The notes under the pieces are model-generated. The model was not told the DNA's origin, did not search any database, and worked only from the letters and a program-made list of their open reading frames with translations. A program made the translations under genes and the position numbers. From Propionispora hippei DSM 15287 (GTDB lineage Bacteria > Bacillota > Negativicutes > Propionisporales > Propionisporaceae), in contig NZ_FQZD01000004.1 in assembly GCF_900141835.1 (NCBI RefSeq), positions 186,001 to 250,000 on the forward strand: 64,000 nucleotides of DNA, read 5' to 3'. This document shows, in pieces, positions 8,899 to 18,815 of this stretch; position 1 is the stretch's first letter, and every line of letters starts with the position of its first letter.

Positions 8899-9927
8899 AT
8901 GTTAGATGAGCGTAAACGTAAAATTTTGCAGGCAATCATTGATGATTATATTTCCACCGCTGAACCTATTGGCTCACGAACAATTGCTCGCAAATATGGC
9001 TTGGGAATAAGTCCGGCCACTATCCGGAATGAAATGGCCGATCTTGAGCTATTAGGCTACATTGAACAGCCCCATACCTCAGCAGGGCGAATCCCATCGG
9101 CTAAGGGATACCGCTTTTATGTAGATTGTTTAATTGAACCGCAGACCATATCGGAACGTGAGATTAGTTTGATTGATAACTGGTATCATGCCAAGGTGCA
9201 GCGTATTGAAGAAGTATTTCAGGAAACGGCGAAGATTCTTTCCCGGATGACCCGAAATATTTCCATGGTATTGGCGCCGCAGCTTTCGCAATATGTCTTT
9301 AAATATATTCAGTTTCTGCCGCTGGACGAACGTCGCGTGATTTTGGTGGTAGTAACCGATACCGGCTTTGTAGAAAACAAGATTATGAATACGCCGCCGG
9401 GAACCTCATTAAAGGATTTGCAAAGAATTGCCGAAGGCATCAACAGTCGTCTGGCAGGATTGCCTTTTGACCGGATTCAGACTTCACTGCTGACTCAAAT
9501 CAAACAGGAGCTTTTGCCGAGCGAAGAATTTTTGGATACGGCTTTGCTTATGATCAAACAAGCACTGTTTGCCGAGAAAAATGAAAAGGTGTATCTGGGT
9601 GGCACTACGCAAATGCTGAATCAGCCGGAGTTTCGTAACCTTGACAAAATCAAAGGCCTGTTGACCATGCTGGAAGAAGAGCGTTTGCTCTGCGATATCT
9701 TGCAAAAGAAAGAAGACGACGGTGTCATCATCACTATTGGTCAGGAAAATAAGTATACCGGAATGCAGGATTGCAGTGTTGTGCAGGCCACCTATCGCCT
9801 GGACGGTCAGATTGTCGGCACCGTGGCTGTCTTAGGACCGACACGGATGGAATATCGAAAGATTATCAGCATTCTTGATTTTATGCACAGCCATTTAGGT
9901 GAAATATTGAAGAAATACAAGGTGTAA
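8899..9927 (+). CDS. hrcA: Heat-inducible transcription repressor HrcA
   Basis: Repressor that binds CIRCE. The N-terminal winged helix carries LDERKRKILQAIIDDYISTAEPIGSRTIARKYGLGISPATIRNEMADLELLGYI; a GAF-like domain and C-terminal dimerisation region follow. ATG at 8899 after GGGGGTGGAG, 342 residues, usual length. First gene of the heat-shock operon; the next gene is an archaeal-type chaperonin rather than grpE. Confidence 0.96.
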   Translation: MLDERKRKILQAIIDDYISTAEPIGSRTIARKYGLGISPATIRNEMADLELLGYIEQPHTSAGRIPSAKGYRFYVDCLIEPQTISEREISLIDNWYHAKVQRIEEVFQETAKILSRMTRNISMVLAPQLSQYVFKYIQFLPLDERRVILVVVTDTGFVENKIMNTPPGTSLKDLQRIAEGINSRLAGLPFDRIQTSLLTQIKQELLPSEEFLDTALLMIKQALFAEKNEKVYLGGTTQMLNQPEFRNLDKIKGLLTMLEEERLLCDILQKKEDDGVIITIGQENKYTGMQDCSVVQATYRLDGQIVGTVAVLGPTRMEYRKIISILDFMHSHLGEILKKYKV

Positions 9928-9935
9928 TTTGTATG

Positions 9936-9980
9936 ATACTGGTCTGTCGTAGACCAGTATGATGGCGGCTGTTCCGCCAT
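9936..9980 (+). other. Two tandem hairpins between hrcA and the chaperonin gene
   Basis: ATACTGGTC/GACCAGTAT (9936-9960) and ATGGCGG/CCGCCAT (9962-9980), perfect stems with 7- and 5-base loops and no T-tract. They are unlikely to be terminators. By analogy with the Bacillus dnaK operon, where mRNA is processed after hrcA, they may be a processing or stability element that separates repressor and chaperone expression. That role is inference. Confidence 0.6.
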
Positions 9981-9999
9981 ATACATAGGAGGACGAACG

Positions 10000-11568
10000 A
10001 TGAATGTAAAGCAGGCCGGGAGTGGTTCAGACGTTGATGAACGGTTGACCGCCCTGGTAACTAACTCCAACGCCGTCCGGGCTGTTACGGCGGCTGTCGA
10101 GGGAACCATAGGTCCCAAGGGGCTGGATACCATGCTGGTGGACCGGGCAGGCGGTGTGATCATTACCAATGACGGTGTCACCATTTTGGATAAAATGGAT
10201 GTTAATCATCCGGCGGCTAAAATGCTGATTAATATTGCCAAGGCTCAGCAGGAAGAAGTGGGCGATGGAACGACAACGGCTACGCTGATTGCCGGCGCTT
10301 TGGTGGCCGAAGGAGTAAATCAGGTCCTGCGGGGTGTGCCTGTAGCCCGGATTATTGAGGGAATCCGATTCGGCGTCCAATATGCGGTTGAACAATTGGC
10401 GCAGCGAAGTTTACCGATAGAAAAACTGGAACAGCCGATTTTGCATAATATTGCCATGGTTGCCGGCCGCGAATACGAGGATATTGCGCGACTGGTAGTT
10501 CAGGCGGCCCGTTTAATCGGTTCGCCCAAGCTACAGGATAAACATTTTAGACTGTCGGAAATTATTACGGCAAAGGTTGGAGCCGACAATGAAGTGTTTA
10601 TGGGGGTTGTCATTGACAAAGAACGGATGAATAAAGAAATGCCGCAAGCCATGGACAATGCGAGAATCCTGATTATTGATGATGCCCTTGAACCGGAAAA
10701 TATCGGTGACGAGGCTTTGGGGACCGAGGCGGGATTCAGGCGGTACCTTGATTTGCAGAATGAATTTCGTGCCAATATATTAAAAATTGTCGAGCAAAAT
10801 ATTAATGTCGTTCTAGTTGATCGTGGTGTTCACGCCGATGCTGAAGAAATACTGACCGACGCAGGGGTTTTGGTGGTGCAGCGGATTGCGGCAAAAGAAC
10901 TGCGTCGGGCGGCCGATCATACCGGAGCTAAAATGATTAAGCGGACCGGTTTGAAAAAAGAAGCGGGTGAGCTTGTTAAATACATTGGATATGCCGAGAA
11001 GGTCTATGAAGATGAAAAACTGGAGCAGCTACGCGTTGTTGGCGGCCAGGGGAAACCGATGGCAACCATTTTGGTCGGCGCATCAACCCAGGAGGTTGCG
11101 GGAGAAAGGGAGCGAATTGCCAAGGACGCGGCCTCCAGTGTGCAGGCAGCGACAACCGGTGGGTATGTTCCCGGCGGTGGCGCGATAGAAGTGGCTGTGG
11201 CCCGCGCCCTGGAGCAGACGCGCACTCGGGTCAAGGGGATGGCTGTTTATGGCGTGGATTGTGTGGTCAATGCCCTGAAGCACCCACTGGCCCAAATTGT
11301 CGAGAATGCCGGCTATAATCCGCTGGAAAAGGTGGAGGAAGTAGTAGCCGCGCAAGTTGGAACCGGCCAGGATTGCCTGGCTATTGATTGTGAAACAGGC
11401 TTGATTGCCGATATGCTGTCATTAGGTGTCGTAGACCCCGTACCGGTAAAGATTCATGCCGTTAAGGCGGCCGGCGAAGTGGCTATAGCTATTCTGCGGA
11501 TTGATACCATTATCAAGAAGCGAGAGGATAATGCCGCCTCTAAAGATCAGGACCCATCCGATTTTTGA
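10000..11568 (+). CDS. Archaeal-like (group III) chaperonin
   Basis: 522-residue chaperonin of the thermosome/CCT superfamily, not GroEL. Visible signatures are GTIGPKGLDTMLVD, NDGVTIL, the ATPase motif GDGTTTAT, a central apical region, VQAATTGGYVPGGGAIEVAVA and a C-terminal ENAGYNPLEKVEEV block. It lacks the GGM tail of GroEL. Group III chaperonins (described from Carboxydothermus hydrogenoformans) are bacterial relatives of archaeal thermosomes that close with built-in lids and need no GroES. No groES-like gene is adjacent. ATG at 10000 after AGGAGG. It lies inside the hrcA-dnaK operon, so it should be CIRCE/HrcA controlled and work beside DnaK-DnaJ-GrpE. Confidence 0.9.
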   Translation: MNVKQAGSGSDVDERLTALVTNSNAVRAVTAAVEGTIGPKGLDTMLVDRAGGVIITNDGVTILDKMDVNHPAAKMLINIAKAQQEEVGDGTTTATLIAGALVAEGVNQVLRGVPVARIIEGIRFGVQYAVEQLAQRSLPIEKLEQPILHNIAMVAGREYEDIARLVVQAARLIGSPKLQDKHFRLSEIITAKVGADNEVFMGVVIDKERMNKEMPQAMDNARILIIDDALEPENIGDEALGTEAGFRRYLDLQNEFRANILKIVEQNINVVLVDRGVHADAEEILTDAGVLVVQRIAAKELRRAADHTGAKMIKRTGLKKEAGELVKYIGYAEKVYEDEKLEQLRVVGGQGKPMATILVGASTQEVAGERERIAKDAASSVQAATTGGYVPGGGAIEVAVARALEQTRTRVKGMAVYGVDCVVNALKHPLAQIVENAGYNPLEKVEEVVAAQVGTGQDCLAIDCETGLIADMLSLGVVDPVPVKIHAVKAAGEVAIAILRIDTIIKKREDNAASKDQDPSDF

Positions 11569-11601
11569 GTAGGCTACTATATAGGTGAGGTGAAATTATA
11601 C

Positions 11602-12180
11602 ATGTCGGAAAATAAGGAAGCCAATGGCTGCGAGCAGGAACTGGTTTTAGATGCAGAAGAAAAGGAAACCGTTGAGGGTGACGAAGCTGCCGGGACTGGC
11701 GCAGCCAGTGAAGCGGAAGTAGAACGCTTGTTGGCTTTGGTGGAAGAAAAGAATCAATTGGTCAATGAACAAATCGACCGTTTCAAACGTTTGCAGGCGG
11801 ATTTTGAGAATTTTAAGCGCCGGACCCGGCAGGAAAAAGAGGAATTATCCAATATTGTTGCCCAGAATATACTGGTAGAGATTCTACCGGTCATCGATAA
11901 CTTCGAGCGGGCTCTGCAAAGTGCTGTCGCGCAGGATGCGGCAAGCGTACTAGCCGGTGTTCAAATGATTTATCGTCAGTTTGCCGGTGTGATGGATAAA
12001 GTCGGACTGACCGCCATTGAGGCGGTTGGCAAGCCTTTTGATCCGCAGCAGCATGAAGCAGTTATGCGGGTAGAAGATCCGGAGCAGCCGGACGGGACGA
12101 TTACCGAGGAACTACAAAAAGGGTATAGTGTCCGAGGCAAAGTGGTTCGTCCCAGCATGGTAAAAGTGGTAAGCAATTAA
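11602..12180 (+). CDS. grpE: Nucleotide exchange factor GrpE
   Basis: Releases ADP from DnaK. The N-terminal part is acidic and probably disordered; a long coiled coil follows (EAEVERLLALVEEKNQLVNEQIDRFKRLQADFENFKRRTRQEK). The C-terminal beta domain has GKPFDPQQHEAVMRVED and KGYSVRGKVVRPSMVKV. I chose ATG at 11602, nine bases after GGTGAGGTGA; the upstream GTG at 11590 lies in the ribosome site. 192 residues. Confidence 0.96.
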   Translation: MSENKEANGCEQELVLDAEEKETVEGDEAAGTGAASEAEVERLLALVEEKNQLVNEQIDRFKRLQADFENFKRRTRQEKEELSNIVAQNILVEILPVIDNFERALQSAVAQDAASVLAGVQMIYRQFAGVMDKVGLTAIEAVGKPFDPQQHEAVMRVEDPEQPDGTITEELQKGYSVRGKVVRPSMVKVVSN

Positions 12181-12214
12181 AAATTTTACATACAAAACTT
12201 AGGAGGTATTTGCA

Positions 12215-14059
12215 ATGGGAAAAGTTATTGGAATAGACCTTGGTACTACAAACTCAGTGGTTGCCGTGATGGAAGGCGGCGAGCCGGTCGTTATCGCTAA
12301 TGCGGAAGGCAGCCGGATTACTCCTTCGGTTGTCGGCTTTTCGAAAACCGGGGAGCGTTTGGTCGGCCAATTGGCAAAACGTCAGGCCGTATCCAATCCT
12401 GATCGCACGATTAGTTCCATTAAACGCCATATGGGAACGGCCCATAAAGTCCGTATTGACGATAAAGATTATACGCCCCAGGAGATCTCGGCCATGGTGC
12501 TGCAAAAGCTCAAAGCTGATGCCGAAGCATATTTAGGAGAAACGGTAACTCAGGCTGTTATTACCGTGCCAGCTTATTTTAGCGACAGCCAGCGTCAGGC
12601 TACGAAAGATGCCGGAACGATTGCCGGTTTGGAAGTGCTCCGGATTATCAATGAGCCGACGGCGGCGGCGTTAGCTTACGGGCTGGACAAAGGTGAAGAT
12701 CACACCATTCTTGTGTTTGACTTGGGCGGCGGTACTTTTGACGTGTCCATACTCGAATTAGGCGACGGTGTGTTTGAGGTAAAGGCTACTAACGGTAATA
12801 ACCGTTTAGGCGGCGATGACTTTGACGAACGAATCATGAACTGGCTGATTAGTGAATTCAAGAAAGAATCCGGTGTGGATTTGTCGCAGGACCGGATGGC
12901 CGCCCAACGGCTTAGAGAAGCTGCAGAAAAAGCAAAAATTGAACTTTCCGGCGTGTTAACGACCAATATCAACCTGCCGTTTATCACCGCGGACCAAACC
13001 GGTCCCAAGCATCTGGACATCAATTTGACCAGAGCTAAGTTTGATGAATTAACCGCCGATCTGGTGGAAGCTACTATGAGTCCAACTCGTCAGGCTATGA
13101 CCGATGCCGGTTTACAGCCAAGCGAAATTCATAAGGTCATTTTGGTGGGTGGTTCCAGCCGTATTCCGGCTGTGCAGGAAGCGATCAAACGCTTCTTAGG
13201 CAAAGAACCGCACCGCGGCGTAAACCCTGACGAGTGTGTGGCCGTTGGCGCTGCTATTCAGGCAGGTGTCTTAGTCGGTGACGTAAAGGATGTCCTGCTT
13301 CTCGATGTTACGCCGCTGTCTTTGGGTATTGAGACGCTGGGCGGTGTGTTTACTAAAATTATTGACCGCAATACTACCATTCCGTCTAGAAAGAGTCAGG
13401 TCTTCTCTACTGCAGCAGACAATCAGCCTTCCGTTGACATCCATGTGCTGCAGGGAGAGCGGGAAATGGCCGCTTACAATAAAACTCTGGGCCGTTTTGA
13501 ACTCTCCGATATTCCGCCGGCACCGCGTGGAGTGCCCCGTATTGAAGTGGCCTTTGACATTGACGCCAACGGTATCGTCCATGTTTCAGCGAAAGATATG
13601 GGAACTGGCAAGGAACAGAAAATCACGATCACCTCTTCTGGCGGTATGAGCAAGGACGATATTGAGCGCATGGTTAACGAGGCCGAGGCGCATGCGGCGG
13701 AAGACAAAAAGCGCAAAGAAGAAGTGGAAGTGCGCAATAATGCTGACTCCCTAGTGTATCAGGCCGAAAAAACGATTAAGGATATGGGCGATAAAGCCGA
13801 TAAAGCGTTGGTTGAGAAGGTGCAAAAAGCAGCCGACAAACTAAAAGAAACGCTTAAAGGTACCGATATAGAACAAATTAAAGCCGACACAGAAGAATTG
13901 ACCAAACCGTTGTATGAGATGACATCTGCAGCCTATAGCCAGGCCGATGCGGCTGGAGCCGGTGCTCAGGCTCCGGGAACCGGCGCGCCAGGTGGTGCCG
14001 GACAGGATGAGAAAATTGTAGATGCCGAATACAAGGTAGTGGACGAAGACAAAAAATAA
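12215..14059 (+). CDS. dnaK: Chaperone DnaK (Hsp70)
   Basis: 614 residues. The nucleotide-binding domain starts [18 protein letters not shown] and includes [29 protein letters not shown] and [12 protein letters not shown]. It carries the gap typical of Gram-positive/Negativicute DnaK, with no 24-residue insertion. The substrate domain begins near [14 protein letters not shown] and the C-terminal helical lid ends in a Gly/Ala/Pro-rich linker and [15 protein letters not shown] at 12215 after AGGAGG. It is co-transcribed with grpE and dnaJ. Confidence 0.98.
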   Translation: MGKVIGIDLGTTNSVVAVMEGGEPVVIANAEGSRITPSVVGFSKTGERLVGQLAKRQAVSNPDRTISSIKRHMGTAHKVRIDDKDYTPQEISAMVLQKLKADAEAYLGETVTQAVITVPAYFSDSQRQATKDAGTIAGLEVLRIINEPTAAALAYGLDKGEDHTILVFDLGGGTFDVSILELGDGVFEVKATNGNNRLGGDDFDERIMNWLISEFKKESGVDLSQDRMAAQRLREAAEKAKIELSGVLTTNINLPFITADQTGPKHLDINLTRAKFDELTADLVEATMSPTRQAMTDAGLQPSEIHKVILVGGSSRIPAVQEAIKRFLGKEPHRGVNPDECVAVGAAIQAGVLVGDVKDVLLLDVTPLSLGIETLGGVFTKIIDRNTTIPSRKSQVFSTAADNQPSVDIHVLQGEREMAAYNKTLGRFELSDIPPAPRGVPRIEVAFDIDANGIVHVSAKDMGTGKEQKITITSSGGMSKDDIERMVNEAEAHAAEDKKRKEEVEVRNNADSLVYQAEKTIKDMGDKADKALVEKVQKAADKLKETLKGTDIEQIKADTEELTKPLYEMTSAAYSQADAAGAGAQAPGTGAPGGAGQDEKIVDAEYKVVDEDKK

Positions 14060-14094
14060 TTACTTTTCAAGTAAATAGTGTAGGATGGTGTGCC

Positions 14095-15231
14095 GTGAGT
14101 AAACAAGACTATTATGAATTGCTGGGTGTGCCTAGAACGGCATCGGACGATGAAATAAAAAAGGCTTTTCGTAAACTGGCCCGCAAATACCATCCTGACG
14201 TCAATCGTGATAATCCACAAGAAGCGGAAGCTAAATTTAAGGAAATTAATGAAGCTTATGAAGTATTATCTGACCCCCAACGCAAAGCGCAGTATGACCA
14301 GTTTGGTCATGCTGCGTTTGATGGCGCCCGGGGAGGAAATGCTGGCGGGGATTTCGGATTTGGCGGCAGTGGTGGATTCTCAGATATTTTTGATATGTTT
14401 TTTGGTGGTCAGTCTGGGTTTGGCGGACGTCAGCCCGGTCCGGAAAAAGGTGCCGATCTGCGGTATGATTTAGAAATATCCTTTGAAGAAGCGGCGTTTG
14501 GTGTGGAACGAGAAGTACAGATTCCGCGTACTGAAGACTGCGATACCTGTAAGGGCTCCGGAGCGGCGCCGGGAACACAGGCGGAAGTTTGCCCGCAGTG
14601 TAAAGGAACAGGGCAAGTTCAGGTGATGCAGAATACGCCCTTTGGCCGGATGGTCAATGTGCGTACCTGTGACCGTTGCAACGGTGAAGGCAGAATTGTT
14701 CAGACTCCTTGCCGGGATTGCCATGGCCGTGGAAAAGTGCGCAACAAGCGTAAGATTAAAATCAAAGTTCCGTCCGGCGTAGATAACGGCTCGCGGCTGC
14801 GGATCGCTCGCGAGGGCGAAGCCGGTGTTCGTAAGGGTCCGCCGGGTGATTTATATGTATATATCTTCGTAAAACCGCATAAATTGTTTGCCCGTGAAGG
14901 CAGCGAAGTAATTTGTGAAGTACCAATCAGCTTTGTCCAGGCTTCATTGGGTGATGAAATTGATGTGCCTACCCTGGACGGCAAAGTGAAGCTGCGCATT
15001 CCCGAAGGCACGCAGTCGGGAACGATATTCCGTCTAAAGGAAAAAGGGATTCCCCACTTGCGCGGCAATGGCCGCGGCGATCAGCATGTCCGGGTTAAAG
15101 TTCTGACCCCGCAGAAGCTGAATGAGCGCCAGCGTACTTTATTGCAAGAGTTTGCCAAGTTAGGCGGCGAAAATATAAATCCGGAGCAGAAAAACTTTTT
15201 TAAAAAAGTAAAAGATGTGTTTGGCGTATGA
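14095..15231 (+). CDS. dnaJ: Chaperone DnaJ (Hsp40)
   Basis: 378 residues, GTG start after AGGATGG. J-domain with the HPD motif ([10 protein letters not shown]), Gly/Phe-rich linker (about residues 75-120), and a zinc region with four CxxCxGxG-type repeats ([32 protein letters not shown]). The C-terminal substrate-binding domains follow. Stimulates the DnaK ATPase and delivers substrates. Confidence 0.98.
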   Translation: MSKQDYYELLGVPRTASDDEIKKAFRKLARKYHPDVNRDNPQEAEAKFKEINEAYEVLSDPQRKAQYDQFGHAAFDGARGGNAGGDFGFGGSGGFSDIFDMFFGGQSGFGGRQPGPEKGADLRYDLEISFEEAAFGVEREVQIPRTEDCDTCKGSGAAPGTQAEVCPQCKGTGQVQVMQNTPFGRMVNVRTCDRCNGEGRIVQTPCRDCHGRGKVRNKRKIKIKVPSGVDNGSRLRIAREGEAGVRKGPPGDLYVYIFVKPHKLFAREGSEVICEVPISFVQASLGDEIDVPTLDGKVKLRIPEGTQSGTIFRLKEKGIPHLRGNGRGDQHVRVKVLTPQKLNERQRTLLQEFAKLGGENINPEQKNFFKKVKDVFGV

Positions 15232-15239
15232 AGGCAGTC

Positions 15240-15285
15240 TGTTAAAGTGCACACTGTATTTTACACGGTACTAACAGCATACGGA
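15240..15285 (+). other. Imperfect hairpin after dnaJ
   Basis: CTGTTA ... TAACAG arms with partly paired interior (gTGcacactg / tacacGgta). There is no T-tract, so it may attenuate rather than end the heat-shock transcript before prmA. Confidence 0.35.
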
Positions 15286-15305
15286 TATAAGGAGCGATTG
15301 ATTGT

Positions 15306-16244
15306 ATGAAGTGGGCTGAAATCAGTATCCAGACGACACATGAGGCTACCGAGGCGGTAGCTAATATTTTTCATGATTTAGGAGCCAGCGGGGTTGTCAT
15401 TGAAGATCCTGAGCTGGTTAATGCCTACCGGCGCGCGGGAGCCTGGGATTATTGCGACATTCCCGAGGAAACTGATGTGGAAACCGTTACTGTGAAAGCC
15501 TACTTGCCGATGAACGAGGAATTGGACGATAAGCTGGCCTCATTTGAACAGCGGGTTAATGAACTGGTAAACCATAACCTTGATAAGGGCAAAGGTGCGA
15601 TTGCCTGCAAAGAAGTTCAGGAAGAAGACTGGGAGTCTTCCTGGAAAGAATATTTTCATCCTACGCGGATCAGCCCACAGATTATTATCAAGCCCTCCTG
15701 GGAAGACTATGTGGCTATCCCCAATGATATTGTCATTGAACTTGATCCGGGCATGGCTTTTGGCACTGGAACGCACCACACTACGATGATGTGCGCCCAA
15801 TGCCTGGAGGAAGTGGTGCGTGAAGGATCGGTGGTCTTTGATATTGGGACCGGCTCAGGAATTTTAGCGGTAGCGGCTGCCAAGCTTGGCGCCAAAAGTG
15901 TTAAAGCTGTGGATCTTGATCCGGTTGCCGTGCGAGTGGCTCAGGAAAATGTAACAATCAATCAGGTCGAGCACCTGGTATCTGTTGCGCGGGGCGATTT
16001 GCTAACCGGGGTCGAAGGTCAGGCCGATGTCATTGTGGCAAACATTATTGCCGATATCATTATTCATTTACTAAATGATATCCCGGCTAAGCTTAAGCAG
16101 GATGGGTGCTTTATTGCCAGCGGGATTATTGTTGAGCGATTGAGTGATGTAACGGCGGCTGCTATTGAACAGAACTTTATTGTGGAAAAGGTTGTCGAAA
16201 ATGGCGGCTGGGTTGCTATGGTGATGAGAAAGAGAGGCGTCTAA
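15306..16244 (+). CDS. prmA: Ribosomal protein L11 methyltransferase
   Basis: SAM-dependent methyltransferase that trimethylates ribosomal protein L11. N-terminal L11-binding domain (MKWAEISIQTTHEATEAVANIFHDLGASGVVIEDP), linker, then the Rossmann domain with AFGTGTHHTT, VFDIGTGSGILAVAAAKLGA, AVDLDPVAV and VANIIADII (the NPPY-like position). 312 residues. It follows the heat-shock operon, as in Bacillus (dnaJ-prmA-rsmE-mtaB). Confidence 0.96.
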   Translation: MKWAEISIQTTHEATEAVANIFHDLGASGVVIEDPELVNAYRRAGAWDYCDIPEETDVETVTVKAYLPMNEELDDKLASFEQRVNELVNHNLDKGKGAIACKEVQEEDWESSWKEYFHPTRISPQIIIKPSWEDYVAIPNDIVIELDPGMAFGTGTHHTTMMCAQCLEEVVREGSVVFDIGTGSGILAVAAAKLGAKSVKAVDLDPVAVRVAQENVTINQVEHLVSVARGDLLTGVEGQADVIVANIIADIIIHLLNDIPAKLKQDGCFIASGIIVERLSDVTAAAIEQNFIVEKVVENGGWVAMVMRKRGV

Positions 16245-16245
16245 C

Positions 16246-16983
16246 ATGCGCCGCTTTTTTCTTAAGGGCAAGTTAGGGGCGGCAGTAACCATTACCGGCC
16301 CGGATGCTTATCATATGAGCCGCGTTTTGCGTATGAAACCGGGCGAACGGGTTACGCTAATTGCTGAGGATGGACAGGCTGTGATTGCGGTGATTCAACA
16401 GGTGGAGGAATATCGCATTCGGCTTTGTCCGGAAGAAATAATCAAGGAAGAAAAAGAATCGCCGGTAAGAGTCTCGCTGGCGCAGTGCCTGCCGAAAAGC
16501 GATAAAATGGATTATATTGTGCAAAAAGCTGTAGAACTTGGTGCGGACAGTATTATTCCGGTTATTTCGCAGAATACCGTTGTTCGCTATGATGCCAAGA
16601 AAAAAGCAGAACGGGTCAGTCGATGGCAAAAAATTGCCGCCGAGGCGGCGAAACAATCGGGGCGGCTGCAGGTTCCCGTTGTGGAGGCTGTACAGGATTT
16701 AGATCAACTGTTCCAGCATATCGATAAAGAGAGCAAGGTTCTTCTGTTATATGAAGGACAGGCCGACACCACATTAAAACAGGTTTTACGCCAGGAGGAC
16801 AGCCTCCGCTATACAATTATTGTCGGACCGGAGGGCGGTTTTACTCCCGACGAAGTTCAATTATGCCGGAGTCTGGGCGCTTTGGTTATTACGCTGGGGC
16901 CGCGCATTTTGCGTACCGAAACGGCACCGGTTGCCGCCCTTTCGATTGTTATGTATGAATGTGGCGACATGGGAGGTGATTAG
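16246..16983 (+). CDS. rsmE: 16S rRNA (uracil-1498-N3)-methyltransferase
   Basis: SPOUT-class enzyme of 245 residues with an N-terminal PUA-like domain (MRRFFLKGKLGAAVTITGPDAYHMSRVLRMKPGE). The trefoil-knot cofactor site includes IIVGPEGGFTPDEV and LGPRILRTETAP. It starts one base after the prmA stop and its own stop directly abuts mtaB. Confidence 0.96.
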   Translation: MRRFFLKGKLGAAVTITGPDAYHMSRVLRMKPGERVTLIAEDGQAVIAVIQQVEEYRIRLCPEEIIKEEKESPVRVSLAQCLPKSDKMDYIVQKAVELGADSIIPVISQNTVVRYDAKKKAERVSRWQKIAAEAAKQSGRLQVPVVEAVQDLDQLFQHIDKESKVLLLYEGQADTTLKQVLRQEDSLRYTIIVGPEGGFTPDEVQLCRSLGALVITLGPRILRTETAPVAALSIVMYECGDMGGD

Positions 16984-18273
16984 GTGCCGCTGGTTGCATT
17001 TACTACGTTAGGCTGCAAAGTGAATCAGTATGAAACAGAGCTTATGGAAAGTCTGTTTAAGCTCGAAGGCTATGACGTTGTTGACTTCCATGATTTTTCC
17101 GATGTGTATGTAATCAATACCTGCTCTGTCACTCATCTGGGGGAAAAAAAATCCAGGCAGCTAATTCGCAAGGCAATGAAAAATAATCCGGCAGCCATTA
17201 TTGCGGTAACAGGCTGCTATGCACAGGTTTCACCGAAACAGGTGGAGGCTATAGAAGGTGTGGATGTCATTATCGGCACCAAGGATCGGCGGCGCGTGGT
17301 AGAACTGGTCGGTGAGGCCGCACAGTCTAAGAAACGAATTAATATTGTCGGGAATGTCATGACGTCGACAGAATTTGAGGATGTGCCGTTGCTGCAAGCT
17401 CCCGGCCGGACGCGGGCGTTTTTGAAGATTCAGGATGGCTGCACTAATTTTTGTACTTACTGCATTATTCCCTACGCCAGAGGCGCTCTCAAATCAAGGC
17501 CGCTCACCAGCGTCCGGCAGGAGGCCGTGCGCTTGATTCAGGCCGGATTCAAGGAAATTGTGTTAACAGGCATTCACTTGGGCGCCTACGGACGTGACAA
17601 TAACCACAGTTTGGTCGATGCCGTTAAGACCATTCTTGACTTGGACGGACTTGTCCGTTTGCGGCTGGGATCTCTGGAGTCCATCGAAGTAGAGGATGAG
17701 TTGATTGCGATTATGAAGCAGGATGGCCGGCTCTGCCATCATTTACATCTGCCGCTCCAGTCTGGAAGCGATACTATTTTGCGGGCAATGAACCGTCATT
17801 ATCGAGCAGCAGAGTATCGCGCGCTTATTGCCGATATTCGTGAAGCAATACCGGATGTTGCTATTTCAACCGATATTATTGTCGGGTTCCCGGGAGAGAC
17901 GGACGCTTTATTTGCGGAGACGCTGGATTTTACCGGCAGTATGGGCTTTGCCAGAGTTCATACTTTTCCCTATTCCAAGCGGCAGGGGACACCGGCCGCG
18001 GATTATCCTGACCAGGTTGGTGAAGACATAAAAAAACAGCGTGTTCAGGCCCTCCAGGAATTGGCGGCGGCGCAGGCTGCGTTATATAATAAACAGTATA
18101 TCGGTCAGGATGTGCAGGTTCTATTTGAAAATAAAAAAACAGATATTGTAGAAGGGCTGACAGATCATTATGTTCGCGTATACGCTAAAGGGGCGCAGGA
18201 GGTAAAGGGAAAAATCAGCCAAGTTCGGATCGAAGCAACCTATCGTGACGGCCTATGGGGTGTCATTGTATAG
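16984..18273 (+). CDS. mtaB: tRNA t6A37 methylthiotransferase MtaB
   Basis: Radical SAM methylthiotransferase that converts t6A to ms2t6A at position 37 of ANN-decoding tRNAs. The N-terminal UPF0004 domain has TLGCKVNQYETE, INTCSVTH and TGCYAQ (three cluster cysteines). The radical SAM motif is QDGCTNFCTYCIIPYARG, followed by a C-terminal TRAM domain. GTG start at 16984, immediately after rsmE. 429 residues. Distinguished from the miaB copy at 46840 by its CKVNQYE motif. Confidence 0.94.
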   Translation: MPLVAFTTLGCKVNQYETELMESLFKLEGYDVVDFHDFSDVYVINTCSVTHLGEKKSRQLIRKAMKNNPAAIIAVTGCYAQVSPKQVEAIEGVDVIIGTKDRRRVVELVGEAAQSKKRINIVGNVMTSTEFEDVPLLQAPGRTRAFLKIQDGCTNFCTYCIIPYARGALKSRPLTSVRQEAVRLIQAGFKEIVLTGIHLGAYGRDNNHSLVDAVKTILDLDGLVRLRLGSLESIEVEDELIAIMKQDGRLCHHLHLPLQSGSDTILRAMNRHYRAAEYRALIADIREAIPDVAISTDIIVGFPGETDALFAETLDFTGSMGFARVHTFPYSKRQGTPAADYPDQVGEDIKKQRVQALQELAAAQAALYNKQYIGQDVQVLFENKKTDIVEGLTDHYVRVYAKGAQEVKGKISQVRIEATYRDGLWGVIV

Positions 18274-18372
18274 AATTAGCTACGCTGTTTTATTTTTTTG
18301 CAGGATATTGCCGTAAGCCTACAGAAATAAATAATGACGAGACGGTTAAAATCGCCGGAGGGGAGGTGCTGT

Positions 18373-18720
18373 ATGCAGACAGAATGTATTTTTTGCAAAA
18401 TAGCGGCAAAACAAATTCCCGTCGAACCTATTTATGAGGATGAGCAGGTTATTGCCTTTAAGGATATCAACCCGGCTGCTCCGGTTCATGTTTTGCTTAT
18501 CCCGAAGAAGCATCTGGAACACCTCCTGGCGGCAGGTCCGGAAGATGTGGGGTTATTAGGTCATCTTACCGCTACTGTCGGGGTTTTAGCCAATAAACTT
18601 GGCTTAGCCGAAGACGGGTTCCGCGTTGTTATCAATACCAAGGAACATGGCGGACAAACGGTGCATCATTTGCACTACCATATTCTTGGCGGTAGGTCTA
18701 TGAAATGGCCCCCAGGTTAA
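18373..18720 (+). CDS. HIT family nucleotide-binding hydrolase (HinT-like)
   Basis: 115 residues (MQTECIFCKIAAKQIPVEPIYEDE...), ending with the histidine triad VHHLHYHILGGR (HxHxHxx). Such proteins hydrolyse adenosine phosphoramidates. The start is ATG at 18373 after GGGGAGGTG; an upstream ATG lacks a ribosome site. Located between mtaB and rpsU. Confidence 0.94.
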   Translation: MQTECIFCKIAAKQIPVEPIYEDEQVIAFKDINPAAPVHVLLIPKKHLEHLLAAGPEDVGLLGHLTATVGVLANKLGLAEDGFRVVINTKEHGGQTVHHLHYHILGGRSMKWPPG

Positions 18721-18722
18721 TA

Positions 18723-18752
18723 TTGACAATCTGCAAATTGCTAGTGTATAAT
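18723..18752 (+). promoter_or_regulatory. Sigma-A promoter of rpsU-yqeY
   Basis: TTGACA at 18723-18728, 18 bases, TATAAT at 18747-18752; both hexamers match consensus, as expected for a ribosomal protein gene. Confidence 0.8.
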
Positions 18753-18815
18753 ATTTAGGTGTATATGAACGTCATACACTTCCCCGTAATGGTCAAGTGG
18801 AGGGAGGGAGATCAG

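Noticed and set aside
10000-11568. Calling this gene groEL
   Set aside because: Motifs (GPKGLDTMLVD, TGGYVPGGGAIEVAVA), the missing GGM tail and the absence of groES fit the thermosome-like group III family, not GroEL.
18255-18437. 60-residue forward reading frame between mtaB and the HIT gene
   Set aside because: It overlaps both real genes in another frame and has no ribosome site.
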